From: CAVQBP01 sp963848195 | GTDB lineage: Bacteria > Bacteroidota > Ignavibacteria > Ignavibacteriales > Ignavibacteriaceae | Reading direction: 5' to 3' | Assembly: GCA_963848195.1 (NCBI GenBank) | Contig: CAWKCY010000016.1 | Location: 620,001 to 684,000, forward strand | Length of the DNA stretch: 64,000 nt | Shown: one piece after another, positions 1 through 8,608 of the stretch | Layout of the letters: every line of letters starts with the position of its first letter | Numbering within the stretch: position 1 is the first letter of the stretch | The notes under the pieces: model-generated | The model's database searches: none | The model's input: the letters and a program-made list of their open reading frames with translations, nothing else | What the model was told of the DNA's origin: nothing | Made by a program: the position numbers and the translations under genes

Positions 1-1
1 A

Positions 2-1597
2 AGACTATTGGAAAGTTATTTAAATTATGCTCCTAAAGGGATAAAATCTTTCATCAAAGCAATGCCTTTATGGATTAAAGAGAAACTCTGGATGAAAGAA
101 TTAATTAAAAAAGAATTAAACTATGAGGGTAAAACAATATTTCCGGAACATCATGAATCCCATGCTGCTTCTGCATTTTTTCCTTCCCCCTTTAATGAAG
201 CCGCAATTTTAACTATGGATGGGGTAGGGGAATGGACTACAACAAGTTTTGGCGTTGGTAAGGATAACAAAATTGAACTCATTGCCGATATTAAATTTCC
301 TCACTCTCTCGGGCTTTTATATTCTGCCTTTACATATTATACCGGATTCAAAGTTAATTCAGGTGAATATAAAGTAATGGGTCTCGCACCATATGGTGAG
401 CCAAAATTTAAGGAACTTATTCTTAAGGAATTGATTGATGTTAAAGATGACGGCTCTTTCAGAATGAATATGGATTATTTTAATTATCCTGTCGGATTAA
501 CTATGACAAATGAAAAGTTTCATGATCTTTTTGAAGGACCGCCAAGAAAACCTGAAACAAAGCTTACCCAAAAAGAAATGGATATTGCAAGATCTATTCA
601 GGATGTAACTGAGGAGATTGTTATGAAAATGGGTAAGCACGTTTATAAAGTAACTGGGTTAAAAAATTTATCTCTTGCAGGAGGTGTCGCATTAAATTGT
701 GTTGCAAACGGGAAATTACTTAGAGAAGGACCTTTTGAAAATATCTGGATTCAGCCTGCCTCAGGTGATGCTGGCGGAGCTTTGGGTTCGGCTTTAGTTG
801 GTTGGTATAACTATTTTGAAAAACCACGAAATGTCGATTCGCTAAATGATTCTCAAAAAGGTTCATATTTAGGCCCGGAATATTCTAATACTGAAATCCT
901 TGAATTCTTAAATCAAAAAGAGATTAATTTTAAAAAATTAGACGATGAAGAAATCCCTATAGTTGTTTCTAATCTGATAGCTCAGGAAAAGGTGATAGGC
1001 TGGTTTCAGGGACGAATGGAATTCGGACCCCGGGCTCTTGGTTCAAGATCTATAATAGGAGATGCTCGCTCGCCTAAAATGCAGGTACAAATGAATCTAA
1101 AAATTAAATTCAGAGAAGGCTTTAGACCTTTTGCCCCTTCTGTTCTCGCTGAGAAAGTTAGTGAATATTTTGATATTAATTCTTCAAGTCCTTATATGCT
1201 TTTAGTTGCAGATATAAAAAAAGAACGGCAAAAAATTATGAATGAAAATGAAAAAAAATTATTTGGAATAAATAAACTTAATATTTTGCGCTCTGATATT
1301 CCTGCCGTAACACATGTCGATTATTCTGCTAGAATACAGACTGTTCATAAAGATACAAATAAGCTCTACTATGAACTAATTAAGAAATTTGATGAGGATT
1401 ATAATTGTGCAGTTATAATAAATACTTCTTTTAACGTCAGGGGTGAACCTATTGTATGTACCCCTGAAGATGCATATAAATGCTTTATGCGTACAAATAT
1501 TGATTATTTAATTCTAGGAAATTATCTCCTGGATAAAATTGAACAAAGAAAATTTGAAGAAGATAAAGATTGGAAAAAAGAATTTGCACTGGATTAA
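2..1597 (+). CDS. NodU/CmcH-family carbamoyltransferase, 5'-truncated by window edge
   Basis: This family transfers carbamoyl from carbamoyl phosphate to hydroxyls of sugars or secondary metabolites, through a carbamoyladenylate intermediate. The sequence shows the Kae1-like N-domain motif HHESHAASAF near residue 50, MDGVGEW, the GGVALNCVANGK nucleotide-binding stretch, and the C-terminal-domain motifs GRMEFGPRALGSRS and INTSFNVRGEP. The reading frame is open to the window edge, and the usual N-terminal 'GISAFHDSAA' section is missing, so the true start lies upstream. A TTG at position 8 is an in-frame codon, not a believable start. It is followed closely by SxtJ-like and DUF5989-like genes, a grouping often seen in carbohydrate or natural-product clusters. 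The substrate cannot be read from this window. Confidence 0.93.
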   Translation, partial: RLLESYLNYAPKGIKSFIKAMPLWIKEKLWMKELIKKELNYEGKTIFPEHHESHAASAFFPSPFNEAAILTMDGVGEWTTTSFGVGKDNKIELIADIKFPHSLGLLYSAFTYYTGFKVNSGEYKVMGLAPYGEPKFKELILKELIDVKDDGSFRMNMDYFNYPVGLTMTNEKFHDLFEGPPRKPETKLTQKEMDIARSIQDVTEEIVMKMGKHVYKVTGLKNLSLAGGVALNCVANGKLLREGPFENIWIQPASGDAGGALGSALVGWYNYFEKPRNVDSLNDSQKGSYLGPEYSNTEILEFLNQKEINFKKLDDEEIPIVVSNLIAQEKVIGWFQGRMEFGPRALGSRSIIGDARSPKMQVQMNLKIKFREGFRPFAPSVLAEKVSEYFDINSSSPYMLLVADIKKERQKIMNENEKKLFGINKLNILRSDIPAVTHVDYSARIQTVHKDTNKLYYELIKKFDEDYNCAVIINTSFNVRGEPIVCTPEDAYKCFMRTNIDYLILGNYLLDKIEQRKFEEDKDWKKEFALD

Positions 1598-1605
1598 AAG
1601 TTAAT

Positions 1606-2022
1606 ATGTTGTTAGAAGAAATAAAAAATATTAAAGAAACAAAAAAAGACCTTCGGAAATTTGGGCTTACGGTAGGAATTGCTTTACTTATTATCTCAGG
1701 AATTTTGCTCTGGTCTGCAAAGGATAGCTTTATTTATTTCGGTTCGGCAGGTATTACATTACTTTTGGTAGGATTAATTCTTCCGCAAGTTTTAAAGCCC
1801 CTAAATAAAGCATGGATGACATTAGCTCTTTTAATGGGCTGGGTGATGACAAGAGTAATTTTGACTATTTTGTTTTATATTGTAGTAACACCAACAGCTT
1901 TTTTTGCTAAAGTATTTAAAAAGAAATTTCTTGAATTAAAAATTGATAGATCTGGAAATTCTTATTGGGAGTTGAGAGGTAAAAAACCTGTTACTCCTAA
2001 GGATTATGAAAAACAGTTCTAG
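1606..2022 (+). CDS. SxtJ-like small membrane protein
   Basis: A 139-residue protein with two close hydrophobic stretches near its middle (about residues 20-65) and a third around 75-105, then a basic C-terminus ending in YWELRGKKP. This pattern matches the SxtJ family named from saxitoxin clusters, whose function is not established. I chose the ATG at 1606 because the longer frame from 1570 would overlap the carbamoyltransferase end by 28 bases and adds only a non-conserved dozen residues. It sits 8 bases after the carbamoyltransferase stop and 16 bases before the next small gene, so the three are probably one operon. A role next to carbamoyl transfer is inferred from context only. Confidence 0.75.
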   Translation: MLLEEIKNIKETKKDLRKFGLTVGIALLIISGILLWSAKDSFIYFGSAGITLLLVGLILPQVLKPLNKAWMTLALLMGWVMTRVILTILFYIVVTPTAFFAKVFKKKFLELKIDRSGNSYWELRGKKPVTPKDYEKQF

Positions 2023-2038
2023 CTTTTAGGATTAAAAA

Positions 2039-2197
2039 ATGAGTAAATTATCAATATTATCAGAATTATGGCAATTTCTTAAGGAAAGAAAAAAATGGTG
2101 GCTGTTGCCGATTCTTGTCTTTCTTCTCCTCTTAGGAGGATTAATTATTTTAACTCAAGGCTCAGCTTTAGCACCCTTTATTTATTCAATATTTTAA
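2039..2197 (+). CDS. DUF5989-like single-pass membrane peptide (52 aa)
   Basis: A short ORF of 52 codons starting ATG at 2039 and ending TAA at 2195-2197. It reads MSKLSILSELWQFLKERKKW, then a hydrophobic helix (LLPILVFLLLLGGLIIL) and the tail TQGSALAPFIYSIF. That layout, a charged 'FLKERKKWWL' leader plus a 'GSALAPFIYSLF' tail, is characteristic of the DUF5989 family found beside SxtJ and carbamoyltransferase genes. It is 16 bases downstream of the SxtJ-like gene on the same strand. The product is predicted to be a one-helix inner-membrane peptide; its function is unknown, and partnership with the SxtJ-like protein is an inference from conserved neighbourhood. Confidence 0.75.
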   Translation: MSKLSILSELWQFLKERKKWWLLPILVFLLLLGGLIILTQGSALAPFIYSIF

Positions 2198-2199
2198 CC

Positions 2200-2227
2200 G
2201 TAGAACAGACATTCCTGTCTGTTCTAC
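2200..2227. terminator. Perfect 12-bp inverted repeat between convergent genes
   Basis: Arms GTAGAACAGACA and TGTCTGTTCTAC flank the 4-base loop TTCC. The hairpin lies 3 bases after the DUF5989-like stop and 28 bases beyond the end of the oppositely oriented amylase gene. There is no T-run directly after it on either strand, so it may be a bidirectional or Rho-assisted terminator, or a copy of a dispersed palindrome. Only the symmetry is directly seen. Confidence 0.6.
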
Positions 2228-2255
2228 TAAAGTTATTCAGCTTAAAGCTTTAATT

Positions 2256-4109
2256 TTATTTCAATATAACTATTCCATACGGTTTCAGGTCGATTTTGTA
2301 CTTCTTATCCTTTCCTTCAATTATTTTTTTATCTATTAAATTTGTTAGCATTGTATCATGAAATTGAAATTTATCTAAATCTAAATTGATACTTTCATTT
2401 CTATTTTTATTGTTAATCAGTACAATAATAGTTTTGGAGTCGAATGATCTTGAATAACCGATGATATTTTTGTCATTCTCAATTAAAAAGAAATCAATAT
2501 CACCAACAGATAGAGGTTTATTTTCATCTCTTATCATAATTAATCTTTTATACCAATCGAATAGCTTTTGATCAAATTTTACAGAATCAATATGACGCGG
2601 ACGGCCTAAAGGATCTGTAACTTCAGCATCATATTCTAAATCTTTCCATACCATTGGCTTCCGGCAATCGGGATCATCTCCGCCCCACATCCCTGCCTCA
2701 TCACCATAGTAAATCATTGGAGCTCCCGGCATTGTCATCTGTATTCCCGCAATTAAATATTGCTTCAGCATTTCGATACTATCCGGTTTTCTAATAATAT
2801 AATCTTTATTCTGGGATGGGCTTGCATCGTGGTCATACCATCTATCAGGATTTATAATTTGAGATTCAATTCTATCGACATCGTGGCTGTCCATTAAGTT
2901 CATCAATGCATATAAATTACCTGAAGGATACTCATCCCTTAAAATATTTATACTATCTGTAAATGCTTGAGAAGTTATTTGGTCTTTTTCGTCTATTACG
3001 AATTTCTTTACAGCTAGCGCAAATCTGTAATTCATTACACCATCAAAGGAGTCTCCATGAAGCCATGGAGATGCATTAAACATTTTATTTGCCTGCCAGT
3101 CTTCCCACCAGATTTCACCCGTTATATATGCCTCAGGATTTATTTCCTTTACCCAATTTCTGAAAATCTCCCAGAATTTAATACTCACTTTTTCTGCAAC
3201 ATCTAGTCTCCAGCCATCAATACCATCCGATGGATTACCATCTTTGTTCGGATCCATCCATCTATTTACTATTGCATGAATATGATCCGCAAATCCTTGG
3301 ACTAAACCGGTTTCTGGAACTTTTCTTATTTCAGGCAAGTCCTTAACTCCATTCCACCCTTCATATTCAAATTCGTTTTCAGGCGTAGAAGGATCGTCCA
3401 ATTTTTTGATTTTAAACCAGTCTTTATAAAGAGATTTCTGTTGATTTTTTACTACATCCTGAAAAGCCCAGAATGAAGTTCCTACATGGTTAAAAACACC
3501 GTCAATAATTATTTTTATTCCCATTTTGTGGGCTTTATTTATTAAGCTTAAAAAAAGACTATCTGCAGAAGTCCATTTCCAGGTATCCGGATCACCGGGG
3601 TTTTCTTTTCCCCAAATTTCTTCGTCTCCTTTAGGATCAGGACCAAAATTATTATCAATATGATGATACATCTTTGTATCATATTTATGAAGGGACGGGG
3701 ATTCAAAAACCGGATTTAAATAAATTGCGCTTATCCCGAGATCTTTTAAGTAATTTAAATGATCTATTACTCCTTTAATATCCCCGCCATATCGTCTTAC
3801 TCCTGCATTCCAGTAAAAATTATGCCCATCCTCTGCTTCCCACGGCTGCAGTTTGTACCAATCCGATGTCCAGGGAGAAATTTGCCACCCTTCTGGAGTT
3901 TGATAAGGCCACGCACCCTCCATATCATGCGCAGTTGGATCATTCTTTCTATCCCCATTTGCAAATCGTTCTGGAAATATCTGATACCAGATAGCGTGCT
4001 TTGACCACTCTGGAACTTTTGAAGAGACTTGTGCTTCAATGCTTCTAGGTAAAGAGACAATCCCCAAAATTATAACAGAAATTAGAAGTATATCTTTTTT
4101 CATAAACAT
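2256..4109 (-). CDS. Exported GH13 alpha-amylase/neopullulanase-like glycosidase
   Basis: A 617-residue glycoside hydrolase family 13 enzyme that should cleave alpha-1,4 (possibly alpha-1,6) glucans outside the cytoplasm. An N-terminal signal peptide covers about residues 3-26. The TIM barrel starts at WYQIFPERFANGD (about 42-53). The catalytic residues are visible: nucleophile D303 in GWRLDVAEK, acid/base E332 in GEIWWED, and transition-state stabiliser D410 in MDSHDVDR, with conserved region I DGVFNHVG near 203-210. A beta-sandwich C-domain ends the protein. No type IX sorting tail is seen. The start could also be the second methionine at 4103. It lies 6 bases downstream of a second GH13 gene, so the two are likely co-transcribed. 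Exact specificity is not determined. Confidence 0.92.
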   Translation of the reverse strand: MFMKKDILLISVIILGIVSLPRSIEAQVSSKVPEWSKHAIWYQIFPERFANGDRKNDPTAHDMEGAWPYQTPEGWQISPWTSDWYKLQPWEAEDGHNFYWNAGVRRYGGDIKGVIDHLNYLKDLGISAIYLNPVFESPSLHKYDTKMYHHIDNNFGPDPKGDEEIWGKENPGDPDTWKWTSADSLFLSLINKAHKMGIKIIIDGVFNHVGTSFWAFQDVVKNQQKSLYKDWFKIKKLDDPSTPENEFEYEGWNGVKDLPEIRKVPETGLVQGFADHIHAIVNRWMDPNKDGNPSDGIDGWRLDVAEKVSIKFWEIFRNWVKEINPEAYITGEIWWEDWQANKMFNASPWLHGDSFDGVMNYRFALAVKKFVIDEKDQITSQAFTDSINILRDEYPSGNLYALMNLMDSHDVDRIESQIINPDRWYDHDASPSQNKDYIIRKPDSIEMLKQYLIAGIQMTMPGAPMIYYGDEAGMWGGDDPDCRKPMVWKDLEYDAEVTDPLGRPRHIDSVKFDQKLFDWYKRLIMIRDENKPLSVGDIDFFLIENDKNIIGYSRSFDSKTIIVLINNKNRNESINLDLDKFQFHDTMLTNLIDKKIIEGKDKKYKIDLKPYGIVILK

Positions 4110-4115
4110 ATATTT

Positions 4116-6515
4116 TTATTTTTGAATATTAAAAAGCCTGTATTCAATTCCCTTTAGAGAAATATCTAATTTATTATCGGTTAATCTAATTTTCTCTCCG
4201 GTTATAAGATCAGTTAAATAGTTTGACTCATAGATCTCCGGTAATTCAAGGTTAACATTCTGAGTATGAGGGCTTTTGTTTAAAACTACAAATACTCTTT
4301 CATTCATATCCGATCTTAAATAAGCAAATATATTTGTGTCGGCTTTTAAGGAATAGTAATCCCCATACCGTAAAGCAGAATGATCATCTCTTATACGAAT
4401 TAATTTTCTTACCTCGGTTAAATTTTCTCTTTCCTTTTTATCTAATTGCTCGCCAAATCTCATCATTCTTCTATTATCCGGGTCTGCCGCACCTGTCATT
4501 CCAACTTCATCTCCATAATAAATCGTAGGAACTCCTGGAATAGAAAGCAAATATGCCAGATATAAGCGTTCTTTTCTAAAACTGCTTTCATGATCAACTT
4601 TCGGTGGATTGTTCCATCCAATTTCTATTGTATTTCCGTCATTTATTGCAAGGTCACTATCGGCATAAGCCATAAACCTATCTTTATCCTGGCTGTCCAT
4701 AATATTTCCCATCAAATTATCTTCACCGAAGATAATTAACCCTTTTTTTATCTCTTTATCTAATTGAGCAAAAGAAGCGCTTTGTTTTAAGAAGGTGGAA
4801 ATGGCAACATCATATAAATTAAAATTAAATTGAGCAGGAAGTTGACCGTTATTTACATAGGATTTAACAAGTTCATAACTTCCAAATGTTTCTCCCATCT
4901 GAAATACCTCTTTATGCTGGGGAATTTCAACTTCTTTTTTTAACTTTTGATTAAGTTTTCTCCAAAAATTATTAGGAATATGTTTTACTGCATCCTGTCT
5001 GAAGCCATCCGCATCTACCTTCTCCAGCCACCATATAGCATCACTTGTCACAGCTTCTATTGCAGCTCCTGAATGAATAAAATCAAAAGATGGCATAAAA
5101 GGTTCAAACCACGTAGTCAATCTGTGTTCATCCCACAACCTTATATTTAATTTTCCATCCGGCAATTTGAGATTACCAAACCAGTCCCTGTGTTCTTTAA
5201 AATATGGATGTTCTTGATGAACATGATGGGCAACTATATCCAAAAGAACCTTAATATTGTGTTCATGTGCCGTATGTACCAGTTCTTGTAATTTCTTCAT
5301 GTTTCCAAATTCTTCTTCAACTGAACGGGGTTCAATCGGCCAGTATCCATGATATCCCGAAAACCACCGATAAGGTTTGGGAAACTCTCGAAATGCATGA
5401 TTAGTATTTGCGTATAGGGGTGAAAGCCAGAGAGTTGTGATTCCAAGTGAATCAAAATAACCTTCTTCTAATTTATTAATTATACCCTGGAAATCTCCCC
5501 CCATATAGTTGGCTTTTTTGAAGAGGGAATCATGAATTATCGGCTTATCTAATAATGAATCGCCGTTTGCAAATCGATCAATAATTGCAGAATAGATTAT
5601 TGCATCATGCCATGTAAAATTCTTTTTATCTCCTGCAGGCTCACCGTAGAATAAGATTATATTTTGAATATTCGTTGCCTGCCCATTTTCGTTGATTGCA
5701 ATTCTTAATCTTTTTTCTCCCTTTAAATCGCCTTTATTTAATGTAACAGTTATTTTTTTTCCGGAAACTTTTATTGAACTCCATGGAAGTTTTTTATTAT
5801 TTAGTAATGCTATTACATTCCTTTCTGAGATTGCATTCTTTGATTCATCATTTTGATATATAAAAGAGAATTTTGCAGTGTCTGCTGAATCATTCGAGAA
5901 ACTATTTATATGTAAAAAAGAGCTTGTTTTATGTTGAGATTCCACTGTAATGACCGAATTATATCCTCCCATCCCGTTTGGGATTTGATCTGGATTTTCC
6001 GGATCAACCAATTCAGAATCATCTGCAAAAAATTTATATTGATATCTCCCTGGCTCGAGCACTATTCCTGCTTGGTAATTTTTATCGATATTCTCCATCG
6101 GAAGATTACTTCTATTCCAATTGTTAAAACTGCCGAAAAGGAATACCTTTTTGTATTTTTTATCCGGTTTGAATTTGAAAATAATTCGCTGAAGCTTATC
6201 CACTCTTACTGGTATTTCATAATCACTATTATCAAAAACAAAGTCAATTAATGAAATACCTGTAAAGCTCTCTGAAGGTGTAAATATAAGCTTAGTGTTA
6301 TTATGATTAAAATGTACATCAATATTTGGGTTTTTATGGAGTTTAAATCCTTTATAATTCTCAGCATAAAATAAATCAGAAATAAGTACCGAATCTGATT
6401 CTCCAGCTGAAAGATTAAGAGGTTGGATTAAATCTGGTATATCTCCTAATGAGAAAGCATTTATTGTGAGACAAAGAAACAATATAAATGTTTTGTAATA
6501 ATATCCCAAAAGCAT
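4116..6515 (-). CDS. Exported GH13 glucanase with CBM48-like module
   Basis: A 799-residue alpha-glucan hydrolase, upstream partner of the other GH13 gene. A signal peptide spans about residues 1-23. Residues about 110-195 form a CBM48/AMPK-type glycogen-binding module (VFLFGSFNNWNR, PGRYQYKFFADD). The catalytic barrel runs from about 300 to 690, with nucleophile D508 in DGFRQDAVKH, acid/base E542 in GETFG and stabiliser D610. The last motif reads MDSQDKDRF, with Gln where most GH13 enzymes have the substrate-binding His of the HD motif; NQDK/SQDK variants occur in some Bacteroidota amylases, so activity is still likely. Residues 28-105 look like an extra beta-sandwich. Substrate is probably starch, glycogen or their oligomers. 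Confidence 0.9.
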   Translation of the reverse strand: MLLGYYYKTFILFLCLTINAFSLGDIPDLIQPLNLSAGESDSVLISDLFYAENYKGFKLHKNPNIDVHFNHNNTKLIFTPSESFTGISLIDFVFDNSDYEIPVRVDKLQRIIFKFKPDKKYKKVFLFGSFNNWNRSNLPMENIDKNYQAGIVLEPGRYQYKFFADDSELVDPENPDQIPNGMGGYNSVITVESQHKTSSFLHINSFSNDSADTAKFSFIYQNDESKNAISERNVIALLNNKKLPWSSIKVSGKKITVTLNKGDLKGEKRLRIAINENGQATNIQNIILFYGEPAGDKKNFTWHDAIIYSAIIDRFANGDSLLDKPIIHDSLFKKANYMGGDFQGIINKLEEGYFDSLGITTLWLSPLYANTNHAFREFPKPYRWFSGYHGYWPIEPRSVEEEFGNMKKLQELVHTAHEHNIKVLLDIVAHHVHQEHPYFKEHRDWFGNLKLPDGKLNIRLWDEHRLTTWFEPFMPSFDFIHSGAAIEAVTSDAIWWLEKVDADGFRQDAVKHIPNNFWRKLNQKLKKEVEIPQHKEVFQMGETFGSYELVKSYVNNGQLPAQFNFNLYDVAISTFLKQSASFAQLDKEIKKGLIIFGEDNLMGNIMDSQDKDRFMAYADSDLAINDGNTIEIGWNNPPKVDHESSFRKERLYLAYLLSIPGVPTIYYGDEVGMTGAADPDNRRMMRFGEQLDKKERENLTEVRKLIRIRDDHSALRYGDYYSLKADTNIFAYLRSDMNERVFVVLNKSPHTQNVNLELPEIYESNYLTDLITGEKIRLTDNKLDISLKGIEYRLFNIQK

Positions 6516-6683
6516 ATTTTGACCCTGAATTTATCGTTATTTAAGGTAACCTTGATAAGATAAATAAATATTATGACTAAGAATATTCCCCGAATGGAGT
6601 GTTTTTCCCCACTCTATTTAGGTAGGTTAAAAAGGGAGTAAAAGCAATAAAAATAAATTTTATTTAGTAAAAGTCTTATCCAA

Positions 6684-7418
6684 TTAAAATTCAAAAGCTC
6701 GTTGTGCGGTTATAAATTTTGTTACAAATTCATTCGCAGGTTTTTTTATTAAATCTTTAAGTCCTCCAATTTGTATGATTTTTCCATCTAACATTAACAC
6801 TATCTTATCTCCGAAAAATCCAGCTTCACTTAAATCATGTGTCACTAATACAACTGTTTTTTTTAATTCTTGAAAAATCCTTTTTAGGTCCTCTTGAAGT
6901 TCATACCTTATCAATGGATCTAATGCTCCAAGTGGTTCATCTAATAATAATATTTGAGGATCAAGCATCAATGCACGCATTAAGCTGACCCTCTGCTTTT
7001 GCCCGCCTGAAAGCTCTGCAGGAAATCTATTTAAACCATCTACTGGAAATTTTGTTAATTTCGATAATTCTTCGATTCTATTTCCAATTTTTTCTTTAGA
7101 CCATCTAATGTACTCTGCTAAAAGTGAAACATTTTTTTTTGCCGTTAAATGTGGGAAAAGTCCCCCGTCCTGTATTACATAGCCGATTTTCCTTCTTATT
7201 TCAAATATATTTACTAGAGTTATCTCCTGGTTATCAATGATTACTTCTCCGGAACTCTTTTCAATTAATCCTATTATAATTCTAATTAAAGTTGATTTTC
7301 CGCACCCGCTTGGACCAATTAAAACAGTGGTTTTCCCTTTTTCAATATTTAAATTAATATCAGATAGAGCCTTAAAATCCTTGTAACTTTTATATATGTG
7401 AAATAGTTGAATGGACAT
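6684..7418 (-). CDS. ABC transporter ATPase, OpuCA/ProV (osmoprotectant)-like, no permease nearby
   Basis: A 244-residue ABC ATPase with Walker A GPSGCGKST (about 36-44), Q-loop in IGYVIQDGGLFPH, signature LSGGQKQR, Walker B ILLLDEPLGALD and switch THDLSEA. The YVIQDGGLFPHLT segment and overall length resemble the quaternary-amine (OpuCA/ProV-type) uptake ATPases, though without the usual C-terminal CBS domains. Such proteins energise import of glycine betaine or related solutes at the inner membrane. No permease or binding-protein gene lies beside it; the neighbours are a small hypothetical gene and a PAP2-like gene. The substrate is therefore a family-level guess. Confidence 0.85.
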   Translation of the reverse strand: MSIQLFHIYKSYKDFKALSDINLNIEKGKTTVLIGPSGCGKSTLIRIIIGLIEKSSGEVIIDNQEITLVNIFEIRRKIGYVIQDGGLFPHLTAKKNVSLLAEYIRWSKEKIGNRIEELSKLTKFPVDGLNRFPAELSGGQKQRVSLMRALMLDPQILLLDEPLGALDPLIRYELQEDLKRIFQELKKTVVLVTHDLSEAGFFGDKIVLMLDGKIIQIGGLKDLIKKPANEFVTKFITAQRAFEF

Positions 7419-7474
7419 AAAATTGAAAAGAAAATATTTCTTGTATCAAAACATTTAAAACTTTGTAACCTAAA

Positions 7475-7810
7475 CTATAAATTGCCTTCTCTGAATTTTT
7501 TCCGATAATGAATTTTTTGTAGCTCTCTCTCAATGACAAGTTCAGTTAATGAATTTGGAATATTATCTTTCTTCTCCTTTGAAAAAACTTCTTCAAGTTT
7601 CTTATCATCAATATCAATACGGTAGAGTAAATTTACTAATAAATCGAATTTTTCCTCAAGTAGAAATTTTATTCTTGATGATAAATATCTCTTCAATTCT
7701 TCAATGTTTTTTATATCATTATTACTTATAAGGTTTGTAGAAGATAATGATAAAAAGTTATTTGAGATTAAGTTTGATAGTTCTTCAATTTCAGATTTTT
7801 TTTCTTCCAT
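7475..7810 (-). CDS. Hypothetical protein, 111 aa
   Basis: A small, charged, mostly helical protein (many Lys, Glu, Leu and Ile; no transmembrane segment or signal peptide). It includes LKRYLSSRIKFLLEEKFD and a DIDDKKLEEVF segment. I do not recognise a family. It lies 56 bases upstream of the ABC ATPase and 50 bases downstream of the PAP2-like gene on the same strand, so it may be co-transcribed with either. The absence of cysteines and its amphipathic helices would suit a cytoplasmic regulatory or adaptor protein, which is only an inference. Confidence 0.6.
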   Translation of the reverse strand: MEEKKSEIEELSNLISNNFLSLSSTNLISNNDIKNIEELKRYLSSRIKFLLEEKFDLLVNLLYRIDIDDKKLEEVFSKEKKDNIPNSLTELVIERELQKIHYRKKFREGNL

Positions 7811-7860
7811 TATTTTCTAAATTGTTATGATTAAATAATGTATCATAAAATAATTTCTTT

Positions 7861-8550
7861 CTATATATTAGTTGCCTTTATAAAACTGATATTTTTTTTA
7901 GATAGTATCACAATTCTATAAGCTGTGTATGTAAAAAAAGGTGCTGAAACCACATCTATACTATAGTGTACATGTTGTATTAGAAGAGAAATAGCAATAA
8001 TTATGAAGCAGACTAAAAAAGAGACTTTTAATTTTTTATTCCTGGCAGATAAAAATAAAAGAAACATAGTTGCAGTATGCCCCGAAAAGAATAGATCTTT
8101 GGTTAATAATTGCCCGGCACCAATATTCTGAACAATTGGATCAATGAGGGGTATCATATCTGATGGAGGATTTAACGGTACAAGATATAAAGTTAATATT
8201 CTTATCATTATTAATAATGTGTATACTTGTAATACAAAGATCAATCTTGGAAAATCATAAAGTAAATTAAATAAACCAATAACTATTGATAGATAAATTA
8301 TAAAAAAAATAAAAACCGATAAATTTCTCGGTTTAAATAAACTTAATATAGGATCAAAAAGTTGTACTCCTTTTCGAGCCTCTATTATTTTTATAAAATG
8401 GGTAAATAGAACAAGGACAGTTACAAGCAGAATTATTGTAATAACAAATTCTATTATAAAATGTTTTTCAAAGAAAAGGTTTTTCAGCCCTTTATCATTT
8501 CGGAGTAGATAAGAACCATCTCTATGAAATTTATTCATTTCTAGTTTCAT
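7861..8550 (-). CDS. PAP2-like (PAP2_C) membrane phosphatase/phosphotransferase
   Basis: A 229-residue integral membrane protein with about six hydrophobic helices. Near the C-terminus it carries FFSGHTATMFLL (H158) and HVHYSIDVVSA (H195, D199). This is the His/His/Asp arrangement of the PAP2_C branch of the PAP2 superfamily, which includes sphingomyelin-synthase-like enzymes. Such proteins act on lipid phosphates or move head groups between lipids on the membrane surface. The substrate here is unknown. Translation may begin at the second methionine (8538). The upstream neighbour is the sensor-kinase unit, 58 bases away on the same strand. Confidence 0.75.
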   Translation of the reverse strand: MKLEMNKFHRDGSYLLRNDKGLKNLFFEKHFIIEFVITIILLVTVLVLFTHFIKIIEARKGVQLFDPILSLFKPRNLSVFIFFIIYLSIVIGLFNLLYDFPRLIFVLQVYTLLIMIRILTLYLVPLNPPSDMIPLIDPIVQNIGAGQLLTKDLFFSGHTATMFLLFLSARNKKLKVSFLVCFIIIAISLLIQHVHYSIDVVSAPFFTYTAYRIVILSKKNISFIKATNI

Positions 8551-8608
8551 ATAACCTATTCCCCAAATAGGTACTCTGGAAAATATTAATTAGGAATAAG
8601 GATAGGAA

